Of a stretch of DNA of 33,773 bases, positions 16,831 to 25,468 are shown piece after piece. The position numbers and the translations under genes were made by a program. A model generated the notes under the pieces. It worked only from the letters and a program-made list of their open reading frames with translations, searched no databases and was not told where the DNA came from. The stretch is taken from contig JAPPNV010000267.1 in the NCBI GenBank assembly GCA_028818565.1, positions 1-33,773 on the forward strand, given 5' to 3'. Each line of letters starts with the position of its first letter. The stretch's first letter is position 1. Source of the stretch: Rhodospirillales bacterium (lineage in GTDB: Bacteria; Pseudomonadota; Alphaproteobacteria; UBA828).

Positions 16831-18624
16831 ATGGACGCTGCCAACTACAACGCATCGGAGATCAGGGATCTCGATCCGGTGACCTTCGAGGTCCTGCGCA
16901 GCCACTTCGATTTCTGCTGCGAGCGCATGAGCAAGGTGCTGCAGAAGACCGCGTTCTCGCCGATCCTGAGCGACATCCTCGATTACTCCAACGCCGTCTA
17001 CGATGCGGACATCCGCCTCGTCTCCCAGTCGCCGGGCTGTCCGATCCACATGGCGGCGATGCACTTCGCCGCCCAGGAATCGGTCAACAAGTACGGCAAG
17101 GAGACGCTCCGCCCGGGCGACGTGGTGGTCCTGAACGACCCCTTCCAGGGCGGGACGCACATTCCCGACACCACCTTCACGATGCCCATCTTCAGCGATG
17201 ACAGGCTCCTGGGCTTCGCCGTGAGCCGGGGGCATTGGCAGGACCTCGGCGGCGGTGCAGCGGGCGGGCAGTCCTTCGGCACGCACATCGCCGGCGAAGG
17301 GCTGCGCATCCCGCCGCTCAAGCTCTTCAACGAGTACGAGATGAACCAGGACCTGCTGGCGCTGATCAAGAACAACACCCGCTGCCCGGAATATATCGAG
17401 GGCGATATCCAGGCCCACATGGGGGCGCTGAAGGTCGCCGAGCAGGAGTTCAACCGCGCGGTCGCCCGCTACGGGCTGGAGACGGTCGAGATCGCCATGC
17501 GCGAGCTGATCGCCTACACCAATCGCATCAGCCGCAGCCGCATCGAGGCGATCCCCGACGGCGAGTATGCCGTGACCGACTTCGTGGACACCGACGGCTT
17601 CAGCGAAGAGCCCATCAAGCTCGCCGTGAAGATCGCCGTCGAAGGCGAGAAGATGACCGTCGACTTCACCGGGTCGGACCCGCAATGCGTCGGCGCGATC
17701 AACTCACCGCTCGCCAACACGTTTTCGGCCACCTACCTCGCGCTGCGCTTCTTCCTCTGCCCCGAAGCCCCGGCCAACGCCGGCCTGTTCGACGCGGTCG
17801 ACATCGTGCTGCCGGACGATTGCTGGCTCAACGCCAAGTGGCCGGCGCCCACCATCGGCTGCACCACGGTGACCGCCGCCAAGATCAACAGCTCGATCTG
17901 GCTGGCGATGAGCCAGGCCATGCCTCAGGACGCGACCGGCGGCACCATGTCGGACGTAAACTGGCTGGTCTGTGCGGTGACCGACCCCGAGACCCGGCGT
18001 CAGACCGTGTTTTCCGACCTGCCCGCCGGCGGGTGGGGCGGCATGAACGACATGGATGGCGCAAGCGTCAGGTTCGACCCCACCGGCAACTGCATGAACC
18101 TTTCGGCCGAAGTAGCCGAGCTCTGCTACCCCATCGTCTACGAAGCGTTCGACCTGAGGCAGGATTCGGCGGGGCCGGGCACCCACAGGGGCGGGCTCGG
18201 CGCCCGGCTGCAATTCCGGTTCAACGGGAACGCCGAGCTCAGCATCGAGACCTCGCGGACCCTCGCGGGCAGCCCCGGCGTCGAGGGCGGGCAGGAAAGC
18301 AGGGCGCAGCGGCTCTGCAAGCTCATGCCCGACGGCTCTGCCGAGGTGATCGGCGGTCTGGCGGATGACGGCACGTGGCACAACCCGCTACTCGCCGCCT
18401 ATCGCTTCGCGCCGGGCGAGGCCTTCCGCATCGAGACCGGCGGCGGCGGCGGTTGGGGCGACCCCATGGCCCGCCCGGCGGAGCAGGTCCTCGACGATGT
18501 CTTGGACGATTACATCTCGATCGACGAGGCGCGGACGGCCTACGGCGTCGTGATCGACCCCGAGGAGCGCGCCGTGGACCTCGCGGCTACCGAGGCTCTC
18601 AGGGGCGAGCGCCGCGCGGCGTAG
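16831..18624 (+). CDS. hyuB: Hydantoinase B/oxoprolinase family protein, HyuB (second pair)
   Basis: Beta-type subunit that works with the HyuA encoded directly upstream. The 597-residue protein starts with about 12 non-conserved residues, then DLDPVTFEVLRSHFDFCCERM. It carries the family blocks PIHMAAMHFAAQESV, DVVVLNDPFQGGTHIPDTTF, AVSRGHWQDLGGGAAGG, ALKVAEQEFNRAVARYG and the C-terminal ETGGGGGWGDPMARPAE. AGGAA lies upstream of ATG 16831. It ends 28 bases before the molybdopterin enzyme gene, so the three genes probably form one transcript. In this pair LNDPF replaces CNDAY of the other pair at the same position, showing that the two pairs belong to different subfamilies and may act on different substrates. 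Confidence 0.92.
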   Translation: MDAANYNASEIRDLDPVTFEVLRSHFDFCCERMSKVLQKTAFSPILSDILDYSNAVYDADIRLVSQSPGCPIHMAAMHFAAQESVNKYGKETLRPGDVVVLNDPFQGGTHIPDTTFTMPIFSDDRLLGFAVSRGHWQDLGGGAAGGQSFGTHIAGEGLRIPPLKLFNEYEMNQDLLALIKNNTRCPEYIEGDIQAHMGALKVAEQEFNRAVARYGLETVEIAMRELIAYTNRISRSRIEAIPDGEYAVTDFVDTDGFSEEPIKLAVKIAVEGEKMTVDFTGSDPQCVGAINSPLANTFSATYLALRFFLCPEAPANAGLFDAVDIVLPDDCWLNAKWPAPTIGCTTVTAAKINSSIWLAMSQAMPQDATGGTMSDVNWLVCAVTDPETRRQTVFSDLPAGGWGGMNDMDGASVRFDPTGNCMNLSAEVAELCYPIVYEAFDLRQDSAGPGTHRGGLGARLQFRFNGNAELSIETSRTLAGSPGVEGGQESRAQRLCKLMPDGSAEVIGGLADDGTWHNPLLAAYRFAPGEAFRIETGGGGGWGDPMARPAEQVLDDVLDDYISIDEARTAYGVVIDPEERAVDLAATEALRGERRAA

Positions 18625-18652
18625 CCGCACCCATCAAAAGGGGACGCAGATC

Positions 18653-21031
18653 ATGGCCACCGAACGAGTCCACGGTTTCTGCGCCCTCTGCTGGTCGCGC
18701 TGCGGCTGCATCTCCACGGTGGAGGACGGCCGACTTATCGCGGTCGAGCCCGACCCCGAGCATCCCACCGGCAAGGCGCTCTGCGGCAAGGGCCGGGCCG
18801 CGCCCGAGCTCGTGCATCACCCCGACCGGCTGCTCCACCCGCTGAAGCGCACGCGCCCCAAGGGCGATGCCGACCCGGGCTGGGAGCGGATCGGGTGGGA
18901 CGAGGCGCTCGACACCATCGCCGACACGCTGAACAGGCTCGCGAAGGAATCGGGCTCGGAGACGGTCGCGTTCGGCATCACGACGACGGCCGGCACCGCG
19001 ATGCAGGATGGCTTCGCCTGGGTCGAGCGCCTGCGCCGTGCCTTCGGCAGCCCCAACGCAGCGGTTGCGATGGAGCTGTGCGGCTTCTCCAAGGAAATGG
19101 TGTTCCCCCACACCTTCGGCGTGCCGATGCCGGTGGCTGATCTTGCGCAGACCGATTGCTTCATTCTGTGGGGCCATAATCCGAGCACGACCTGGCTCGC
19201 TCACGCGACACGGATCGCGGACGCCAAGGCGCGCGGCGCGAAGCTCGTGGTGGTCGACCCGCGCAGCGCCGGCCTCGCGAACAAGGCCGATAAGTGGCTC
19301 CGCGTCCGCCCCGGCAGCGACGGCGCGCTGGCGCTCGGCCTCGCCGGCGTCATGATCGAGGAGGGCTGGTTCGACCGGGAGTTCGTCACGCGCTGGACCA
19401 ACGGCCCCTTCCTGGTGCGCGACGACACCGGGCAGCTCCTCACCGGCGCCGACCTCGACGAGAACGGCGACCCCGCCGAGCGCATCGCCTGGGACGCCGG
19501 TGCCGGCGCACCGCTTCGCTACGACACGCAAAGCGGCGCTTACGAGCGCGACGATGCCGACCTCGCGCTCACCGGCAGCTACGAAATCGCCGGCGCGCGC
19601 AGCTCCATCGCTTGCCGGCCCGCGTTCGACCTCTACGCCGAACTCTGCCGGCAGTACCCGCCCGAGCGTGTCGAGGAGATCGCCTGGGTGCCGGCGGCGC
19701 AGATCCGCGAGACCGCGCGCCTCATCGGCTCATCGGAGCGGGTCTCGTTCTACGCCTGGGCCGGGCTCGAGATGCTGGCCAACGCGAGCCAGACCAATCG
19801 CGCCATCGCCCTGCTCTATGCGCTTACCGGCAGCTTCGACGCCGAGGGCGGCAACGTGGTGCCGGCGACCATCCCGACCAACGACGTGATGGCCGCGGAC
19901 CTGATGCCGGAGGACCTGTGGAACAAGTCTCTCGGCCTTGCGGAACGGCCGCTCGGCCCGGAAACGCAGGGCTGGATCACCACGGACGCGCTCTACGAGG
20001 CGGTGCTCGAGCGCCGGCCCTACCCGGTTCGGGCTCTGGTGAACTTCGGCAAGAACATCCTCTACACCCATGCCAACGGCGCGCGCGGCGCGAAGGCGCT
20101 CAGCGAACTCGAGTTCATGGTGCACGCCGATCTCTTCATGAACCCGACGGCGGCGTATGCGGACATCGTGCTGCCCGTCGCGTCTGCGTGGGAGCGTGAA
20201 GGACTCTGCACCGACTTCCTGGTGGATCAGGAGGCGAGCGCCTATGCCCAGCTTCGGCCGGCGGTGGTCGAGGCGCGGGGCGAGACCCGCTCCGACATGT
20301 GGATCGCCTTCGCGCTGGCCGAGCGCCTGGGCCTCGGCAACCTGTTCTGGAACGGCGATATGGAGGCTGCCCACCGGCACCAGCTTGCACCGAGCGGCAT
20401 CACGCTGGAGGCGCTGCGGGCCAATCCGCAGGGCGTGAGGGCGACGCAGCCTGTGCAGCACCGCAAGTATGCCGTGCCCGTCGACGGCCGCCCGGCCGGC
20501 TTCGACACGCCGAGCAGGAAGGTCGAGATCTACGCCGAGCGCTTTCTGGAGCACGGCTACGAGCCCTTGCCCGACTACGTGGAGCCGGCGATCGGCAAGA
20601 ACGGCGATACCGACGTGTCGGACACCTTCCCGCTCGTGCTCACCTGCGCCAAATCCACGCACTTCCTGCACAGCCAGAACCGCAATCTCCCCTCGCTCCG
20701 GCGGCACGAGCCGGACCCGCTGGTGGAGATCAACCCGGAGACGGCGGCGGCGCACGCCATCGGCGAGGGCGACTGGGTCACGCTGACCACGCCGCACAGC
20801 TCGCTCCGCGCCCGCGCCCGCTTTGCCGCAAAGCTTCACCCCAAGGTGGTGAGCGCCACGCACGGGTGGTGGCAGGGTTGCGAGGCCCTGTCCCTTTCCG
20901 GCTACCCGGCCGCGGACAACACCAACTTCAATGCGGCGATCGGCAACGAGACCATCGATCCCATCGGCGGCTCAACGCCGAACAATGCCTATCGTTGCCG
21001 GCTGGAGCCCGCCGCCACACACGCCGGCTGA
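18653..21031 (+). CDS. Molybdopterin-dependent oxidoreductase with one 4Fe-4S cluster
   Basis: Member of the DMSO-reductase/formate-dehydrogenase-like superfamily of bis-MGD enzymes. The 792-residue product has a 4Fe-4S motif at Cys10, Cys13, Cys17 and Cys44 (CX2CX3CX26C), followed by GKGRAAPELVHHPDRLLHPLKR. MELCGFSKEM supplies a plausible Mo-ligating cysteine; FILWGHNPSTTWLAHATRI and AKLVVVDPRSAG are cofactor-binding stretches. The C-terminal domain (from about 650) is the molybdopterin dinucleotide-binding beta barrel ending GGSTPNNAYRCRLEP. There is no Tat signal, so it is probably cytoplasmic, and no electron-transfer subunit lies beside it. It is not a typical formate dehydrogenase because the Sec/Cys-His motif is not seen. 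AGGGGA precedes ATG 18653. It ends one base before the convergent SDR gene. Confidence 0.88.
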   Translation: MATERVHGFCALCWSRCGCISTVEDGRLIAVEPDPEHPTGKALCGKGRAAPELVHHPDRLLHPLKRTRPKGDADPGWERIGWDEALDTIADTLNRLAKESGSETVAFGITTTAGTAMQDGFAWVERLRRAFGSPNAAVAMELCGFSKEMVFPHTFGVPMPVADLAQTDCFILWGHNPSTTWLAHATRIADAKARGAKLVVVDPRSAGLANKADKWLRVRPGSDGALALGLAGVMIEEGWFDREFVTRWTNGPFLVRDDTGQLLTGADLDENGDPAERIAWDAGAGAPLRYDTQSGAYERDDADLALTGSYEIAGARSSIACRPAFDLYAELCRQYPPERVEEIAWVPAAQIRETARLIGSSERVSFYAWAGLEMLANASQTNRAIALLYALTGSFDAEGGNVVPATIPTNDVMAADLMPEDLWNKSLGLAERPLGPETQGWITTDALYEAVLERRPYPVRALVNFGKNILYTHANGARGAKALSELEFMVHADLFMNPTAAYADIVLPVASAWEREGLCTDFLVDQEASAYAQLRPAVVEARGETRSDMWIAFALAERLGLGNLFWNGDMEAAHRHQLAPSGITLEALRANPQGVRATQPVQHRKYAVPVDGRPAGFDTPSRKVEIYAERFLEHGYEPLPDYVEPAIGKNGDTDVSDTFPLVLTCAKSTHFLHSQNRNLPSLRRHEPDPLVEINPETAAAHAIGEGDWVTLTTPHSSLRARARFAAKLHPKVVSATHGWWQGCEALSLSGYPAADNTNFNAAIGNETIDPIGGSTPNNAYRCRLEPAATHAG

Positions 21032-21032
21032 T

Positions 21033-21794
21033 TCAAAACGCCGAATAGCCGTTGTCCACCATGACGTTGGCGCCCGTGACCGTGTCCGAATCGGCGGACG
21101 CCAGATAAACGGCGGTGCCCGCCATGTCGTCCGGCACCATCCACGGATTGCCGACGCCGAAGCGGCCCTGCAGCGCATCCATGAATTCCTGGAGTTCGGC
21201 CCGGTAACCCGCGTTCATGTCTGATTCGACGCAGCCGGGCGAGAGGCTGTTCACCTGGATGTTGTGCGGGCGCAGGTCGAGCGCGAGCGACTTGGTCATC
21301 AGCTTGATCGCGCCCTTCGTCGCGCAGTAGACGGCCGAGGCGGGGATTCCGGTCTCACCTGCGATCGAGCCGATGTTGATGATCTTGCCGCCTCCGCGGG
21401 CCATCATCTGCGGCAGCAGCGCCTGGGCTGCGAAGTAGGCGCCCTTGACGTTGGTGTTCATCTGGTTGTCCCACTCGTCCTCGCTGGTCTCGCCCGGCAT
21501 CGTCAACAGGTAGATGCCTGCGTTGTTCACGAGGATGTCGGCACCACCGAAGGCCTCCGCCACGGCGTCCGCCATGGCGTTGCACGCCGCCGTCTGCGCC
21601 ACGTCGCAGCGGATGGCGGTGGCCTCGCTACCGGCGGCCTTGATATCCGCCACGACCTCGTCCGCAGCCTCGGCCGCCGCCTTGTAGACCACGGCGACGC
21701 GCGCGCCCTCCGCACCGAAACGGCGTGCGATGGCGGCACCGATACCGCGTGAGCCGCCTGTCACCACCGCCACCTTGTCGTTCAGCCTTCCCAT
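21033..21794 (-). CDS. SDR family oxidoreductase (tandem copy 1)
   Basis: Classical short-chain dehydrogenase of 253 residues, probably NAD(P)-dependent; substrate unknown. It shows TGGSRGIGA (12-20), NNAGIYLL, IINIGSIAG with the catalytic Ser, and YCATKGA for the Tyr/Lys pair. The C-terminal SDTVTGANVMVDNGYSAF is the usual SDR tail. It is a near copy of the gene immediately upstream (21855-22616): I count about 47 differences in 253 positions, roughly 81 percent identity by eye, with the same length and no gaps. ATG 21794 is chosen because both copies then begin MGRLNDKVAVVTGG; the 13 extra codons upstream differ. It is the last gene of a four-gene minus-strand run and converges on the molybdoenzyme gene. 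Confidence 0.9.
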   Translation of the reverse strand: MGRLNDKVAVVTGGSRGIGAAIARRFGAEGARVAVVYKAAAEAADEVVADIKAAGSEATAIRCDVAQTAACNAMADAVAEAFGGADILVNNAGIYLLTMPGETSEDEWDNQMNTNVKGAYFAAQALLPQMMARGGGKIINIGSIAGETGIPASAVYCATKGAIKLMTKSLALDLRPHNIQVNSLSPGCVESDMNAGYRAELQEFMDALQGRFGVGNPWMVPDDMAGTAVYLASADSDTVTGANVMVDNGYSAF

Positions 21795-21854
21795 CGTGGT
21801 CTCGTCCTCTGGTTGCGCCGGCGTGCCGGCCACTTCGCATTCCCGCCGTGCGGG

Positions 21855-22616
21855 TCAGTAGGCGGAATAGCCTTTGTCCACCATGATGTTGGCGCCGGTG
21901 ACCGTATCGGAATCCGAAGATGCCAGATAGAGGGCGGTGCCCGCCATGTCGTCCGGCGTCATCCACGGATCGCCCGGCCCGAAGCGTCCTTGCAGGGATT
22001 CGGCATAGCCCTCGATCTCGACCCGATAGCGGGCGTTCATGTCGGTCGCGACGCAGCCGGGCGAGAGGGTATTCACCTGGATGTTGTGCGGACGCAGGTC
22101 GAGCGCGAGCGACTTGGTCAGCAGCTTGAGCGCGCCCTTGCTGGCGCAGTAGACCGCCGAGCGCATGATGGCGGTCTCGCCGACGATCGAGCCGATATTG
22201 ATGATCTTGCCGCCGCCCCGGGCCATCATCTGCGGCAGCAGCGCCTGCGCGGCGAAGTAGGCGCCCTTGACGTTGGTGTCCATCTGCCGGTCCCACTGGT
22301 CCTCGGTGGTCTGGCCGAGGTCCGTCAGCAGATGGATGCCCGCATTGTTGACCAGGATGTCGGCGCCGCCGAAGGCCGCCGCCACGTCGTCCGCCATGGC
22401 GCTGCACGCCTTGATCTCCGCCACGTCGCAGCGGACGGCGGTGGCCTCGCCACCGGCAGACTTTATCGACGCTGCGACCTCGTCCGCCGCCTCGGCCGCC
22501 TTCTTGTAGACCACGGCTACGCGCGCGCCCTCCGCACCGAAGCGGCGCGCGATGGCGGCGCCGATGCCGCGCGAGCCGCCGGTCACCACTGCGACCTTGT
22601 CGTTCAGCCTTCCCAT
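21855..22616 (-). CDS. SDR family oxidoreductase (tandem copy 2)
   Basis: Classical short-chain dehydrogenase of 253 residues, paralogous to the neighbouring copy 1. The first 38 residues are identical between the two. Catalytic elements are intact: TGGSRGIGA, NNAGIHLL, IINIGSIVG and YCASKGA. Differences cluster at about 62-75 (DVAEIKACSA), 95-110 (TDLGQTTEDQWDRQMD), 146-152 and 192-208 (YRVEIEGYAESLQ), regions that usually shape the substrate pocket of SDRs. The copies may therefore differ in substrate. The leader before the ATG is also similar between copies (GAGACC-CGATG), showing that the duplication included upstream bases. It lies between the ThDP-enzyme gene and copy 1. The reaction cannot be named from sequence. 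Confidence 0.9.
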   Translation of the reverse strand: MGRLNDKVAVVTGGSRGIGAAIARRFGAEGARVAVVYKKAAEAADEVAASIKSAGGEATAVRCDVAEIKACSAMADDVAAAFGGADILVNNAGIHLLTDLGQTTEDQWDRQMDTNVKGAYFAAQALLPQMMARGGGKIINIGSIVGETAIMRSAVYCASKGALKLLTKSLALDLRPHNIQVNTLSPGCVATDMNARYRVEIEGYAESLQGRFGPGDPWMTPDDMAGTALYLASSDSDTVTGANIMVDKGYSAY

Positions 22617-22718
22617 CGCGGTCTCGTTCCTTCGTTGCTGCGGCTCCCGCACGCGCGCTGGCCACCTGGCCGACGACGCCGTTCCCGCCGGGAAACGTCT
22701 CGCGTCGCGGCGAGATGG

Positions 22719-24383
22719 TCAGCCGATCGAGGTCGGCGCGAGGCGGGAGAGCTTGCGGGTCTCGGCGGTGATGACGTCCACCACCGCCGGCTGGCCTTCG
22801 TTCGTGGCGTGGATCGCACGCTCCAGCGCTGGCCGGAGCGCCGCCGGTTCGGTCACCGTCTCGGCATGGCAACCGAGGCTCGCCGCGATGGTCGCGTAGT
22901 CGCCCTCTTGCCGGTTTGCCTCGAAGCGCGCCGAGGCCTCGGGGATGTTTCGGTCGTAGCCCGAAAAGATCGAATCGTGCTTGATCACGGTGAGGATCGG
23001 GATGTCATTGCGCGACGCGGTCTCCCAGTCCATGCCGGTCATGCCCACCGAGGCATCGCCCATCACGTTGACGACCAGCTTGTCGGGGTTCGCGAGCTTC
23101 GCACCCATGGCGAGGCCGAGGGAGAAGCCGAGTTGCGAGGACTGCCCCCAACCCAGATAGCTGCGCGGCGGGCCGGACTCGTAGAAGACGCTCTGAATAT
23201 CCCGCGAGGCGCCGGACTCGTGGGTGAGCATCGACGTCTCCGGGTCGAGCACGGACCAGAGCTCGCGCATCATGCGGTAGCCATTGATCGGCGCACTATC
23301 GTCGGCGAAGAGCGGCTCGTACTCGGCGCGCCACTCGCCCTTGATGCGGGCAATGGTGTCGGCGGTCTCGGCGCGGCGCTCGGCGCGGCCGTCGCCCCCA
23401 TCCTCACTTAGTTGGCGCCTGAGCTCGGCGACGAGCTGTGCGAGGAAGAGCTTGGCGTCGGCCACGATGCCGACGGCGGCGGCGTATTCCTTGTTGATGT
23501 CGATGGGGTCCACGGTCGCGTGGATGATGGTCTTGCCGTCCGGGATCGTCGGCGTGAAGGGGGCGCGCGTCAGGCTGGAGCCCACGGCGAGCACGCAGTC
23601 GCTCGCCTGCAGATAGTGCGCGGCCATGGCGGTGGTGGAGAGAGCGCCCACGCCTGCCGCCAGCGGATGCGCCTCGGGGATGGCGCTCTTGCCCTGCAGC
23701 GTGGTCATCGCCGGCGCGCCGAGCAGCTCTGCCACCTCGCGGAGCTCGTCGCTCGCCTCGGCCCAGAGCACGCCCTGGCCGGCCCAGATCAGCGGTGTCT
23801 CGGCCGCGAGCAGGCGCTCGGCCGCCTCCCGCACCGCGCCATCGTCGGCGGCGGAGCGCATGCGCGGCACTGTCCAGTACTGAGGAGCGCCGTTCACCTC
23901 GCCCGCGCACGCATCGCCCAGCAGCTCCAGCATCACCGGCTGCGGCCGGCCCGAGCGAAGCGCGGTGAAGGCCTGGCGCAGCTTGATCGGCATGTGGTCG
24001 GCGGCCAGCACCTTCTGCGCCATCTTCGTGGTGGCGGCGTAGTTGGCCTTGCTGTCGAAGGTGGGCGCCTGATCGACATAGGACGTGCCGGGGTGGCCGG
24101 GGAGGAACAGCACCGGCGAGGAATCCGTGTGCGCCTGGGCGACGCCGGCGAACGCGTTCTCCGACCCCGCCAGCGCCTGCACCGTGAAGACGCCGATCTC
24201 GCGGCCGTTGGTGGAGCGCGAGACGCCGTCCGCCATGTTGCCGGCGACACGCTCCTGCCGCGTGGTGATGACGCGCATCCCGGCTCGCGCCACTGCCTCG
24301 ATGATCGGGGTCATGGGAAAGCAGAGGCACTGGCGGACGCCCTCCGCCTTCAGAATCTTCACCAAGAGATCGGCGCCGGTCAT
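22719..24383 (-). CDS. Thiamine diphosphate-dependent enzyme, acetolactate synthase/benzoylformate decarboxylase-like
   Basis: Decarboxylase or carboligase of the POX/AHAS superfamily, 554 residues in the usual three-domain order: PYR domain (1-170) with the activating glutamate Glu44 in RQERVAGN, a central Rossmann-like domain (about 185-330), and a C-terminal PP domain (from about 365). The ThDP motif starts at GDAS (442-445). The metal-ligand Asn normally 27 residues after that Asp is replaced by Asp470 in VIKHDS, a conservative change. ATG 24383 follows GGGGAGG by about five bases and is preferred over the in-frame upstream ATG at 24407. Located between an LLM oxidoreductase and two SDRs in one minus-strand run. 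Housekeeping acetolactate synthase is unlikely because no regulatory subunit is adjacent. Substrate unknown. Confidence 0.85.
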   Translation of the reverse strand: MTGADLLVKILKAEGVRQCLCFPMTPIIEAVARAGMRVITTRQERVAGNMADGVSRSTNGREIGVFTVQALAGSENAFAGVAQAHTDSSPVLFLPGHPGTSYVDQAPTFDSKANYAATTKMAQKVLAADHMPIKLRQAFTALRSGRPQPVMLELLGDACAGEVNGAPQYWTVPRMRSAADDGAVREAAERLLAAETPLIWAGQGVLWAEASDELREVAELLGAPAMTTLQGKSAIPEAHPLAAGVGALSTTAMAAHYLQASDCVLAVGSSLTRAPFTPTIPDGKTIIHATVDPIDINKEYAAAVGIVADAKLFLAQLVAELRRQLSEDGGDGRAERRAETADTIARIKGEWRAEYEPLFADDSAPINGYRMMRELWSVLDPETSMLTHESGASRDIQSVFYESGPPRSYLGWGQSSQLGFSLGLAMGAKLANPDKLVVNVMGDASVGMTGMDWETASRNDIPILTVIKHDSIFSGYDRNIPEASARFEANRQEGDYATIAASLGCHAETVTEPAALRPALERAIHATNEGQPAVVDVITAETRKLSRLAPTSIG

Positions 24384-24464
24384 GCTGGCCTCCCCACTGT
24401 CCACCATTCCGATTCAGGGTGCGCCCGCCGCCCCGGCGCGGGGCGCGGCGCTGTTGTCGAACGT

Positions 24465-25334
24465 TCAGAGCGCGGCGAGGGCCTCGACGGCGTTCAGGTC
24501 GGGTGCCGTGCTGCCGCCCGGATCGAGGGGCTGGATGCAGACGTGGCTCGCGCCTGCATCGAAGTGCTCCCTGATCCGCGCGCGCACGGCCTCGGGCTTG
24601 CCCCAGGCGACCATGGCATCGAGGAAGCGGTCGCTGCCCCGCTCGCCCAGCTCGTCCTCGCCGAAGCCGAGGCTGAGCCAGTTGTTGCGGTAATTCGTGA
24701 GCGGCATGTAGATCCCGAGCGTCTGCGCCGCGACATTGCGCGCCGTCGATGCCTCGTTGGTGACGCAGACCTTCTGCTCGACGCAGAGCCAGGCGTCGGG
24801 CCCCACGATCTCGCGCGCCCGCGCGGTGTGCTCGGGCGTCACGTTGTAGGGGTGCGCACCCCGCGTTCGCTCTGCAGCCAGCGCCAGCATCCGGGGCCCA
24901 AGAGCGGCGAGCACGACGTTCCGCTCCTGCACAGGGATGGCCACCTCGGCCGCGTCCATAGCATCGAGGTAAGCGCGCATGGTCGCCACGGGCTTGGCGT
25001 AGGCATGGCCGCGGAAACCCTCCACCAGCGGCACGTGCGAGACGCCGAGCCCGAGCACGAAGCGGTCGCCGTAGAAATGGTTGAGGGTGTCGTGGCCGGA
25101 GACCGCAGCGATCGCGTCCCGCGCATAAATGTTGGCGATGCCGCTCGCGGCGCAGAGCCGCTCCGTCTCCGACAGCACGAAGGCGGCGAAGCTGAGGCTC
25201 TCGAAGCCGGTGCCCTCGGGATACCAGAGCGCGTCGTAGCCGAGGCCCTCCGCCGCCTGCGCAAAGCTCGCGACCTCGCCCGCCGATGGCGCATCCGGGA
25301 ATATCCACACGCCTCGTTTACTCAACTCTTTCAT
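24465..25334 (-). CDS. LLM class flavin/F420-dependent oxidoreductase (luciferase-like)
   Basis: TIM-barrel oxidoreductase of the bacterial luciferase-like family, 289 residues. It resembles the subfamily usually annotated as probable F420-dependent enzymes: AEGLGYDALWYPEG (23-36), FVLGLGVSH and NVVLAALGPRMLALAAER are typical barrel strands. FMN-dependent monooxygenase activity is an equally possible reading because cofactor choice cannot be settled by eye. ATG 25334 is used, with GGGGAG about ten bases upstream; 17 more codons are open upstream but lie in the divergent control region. It heads the minus-strand run with the ThDP enzyme and two SDRs, and is transcribed away from the formamidase operon 134 bases to the right. 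Confidence 0.82.
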   Translation of the reverse strand: MKELSKRGVWIFPDAPSAGEVASFAQAAEGLGYDALWYPEGTGFESLSFAAFVLSETERLCAASGIANIYARDAIAAVSGHDTLNHFYGDRFVLGLGVSHVPLVEGFRGHAYAKPVATMRAYLDAMDAAEVAIPVQERNVVLAALGPRMLALAAERTRGAHPYNVTPEHTARAREIVGPDAWLCVEQKVCVTNEASTARNVAAQTLGIYMPLTNYRNNWLSLGFGEDELGERGSDRFLDAMVAWGKPEAVRARIREHFDAGASHVCIQPLDPGGSTAPDLNAVEALAAL

Positions 25335-25468
25335 GCCGTGCTTCTCCCCGCCCGTTCGCAGCACCGATGCGCGGGAACCTAGCACGGATTGGAGCCAGAT
25401 GACCCGGACACGAGACGGGGGTTATCCTGCCGGCCAACCCGCCCACGACCGGGGAGAGGAGGCGAGGC
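25335..25468. promoter_or_regulatory. Divergent control region between the LLM operon and the formamidase operon
   Basis: These 134 bases separate the LLM gene (minus) and the formamidase small-subunit gene (plus). A very strong ribosome-binding site, GGGGAGAGGAGG (25451-25462), precedes the plus-strand ATG at 25469. I found no convincing sigma70 promoter and no clear palindrome. Confidence 0.4.

Noticed and set aside
18653-21031. Reading the molybdoenzyme as a formate dehydrogenase that would use formamidase formate
   Set aside because: The Sec/Cys-His catalytic motif and partner subunits of formate dehydrogenases are not seen, and the gene is in a different operon.
21033-22616. Tandem SDR genes as an assembly artefact
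   Set aside because: About 47 amino-acid differences spread over the length show two real, diverged copies.
23412-25382. Plus-strand frame of 656 codons opposite the ThDP and LLM genes
   Set aside because: Spans two recognised minus-strand genes and their gap; composition is typical of antisense frames in GC-rich DNA.
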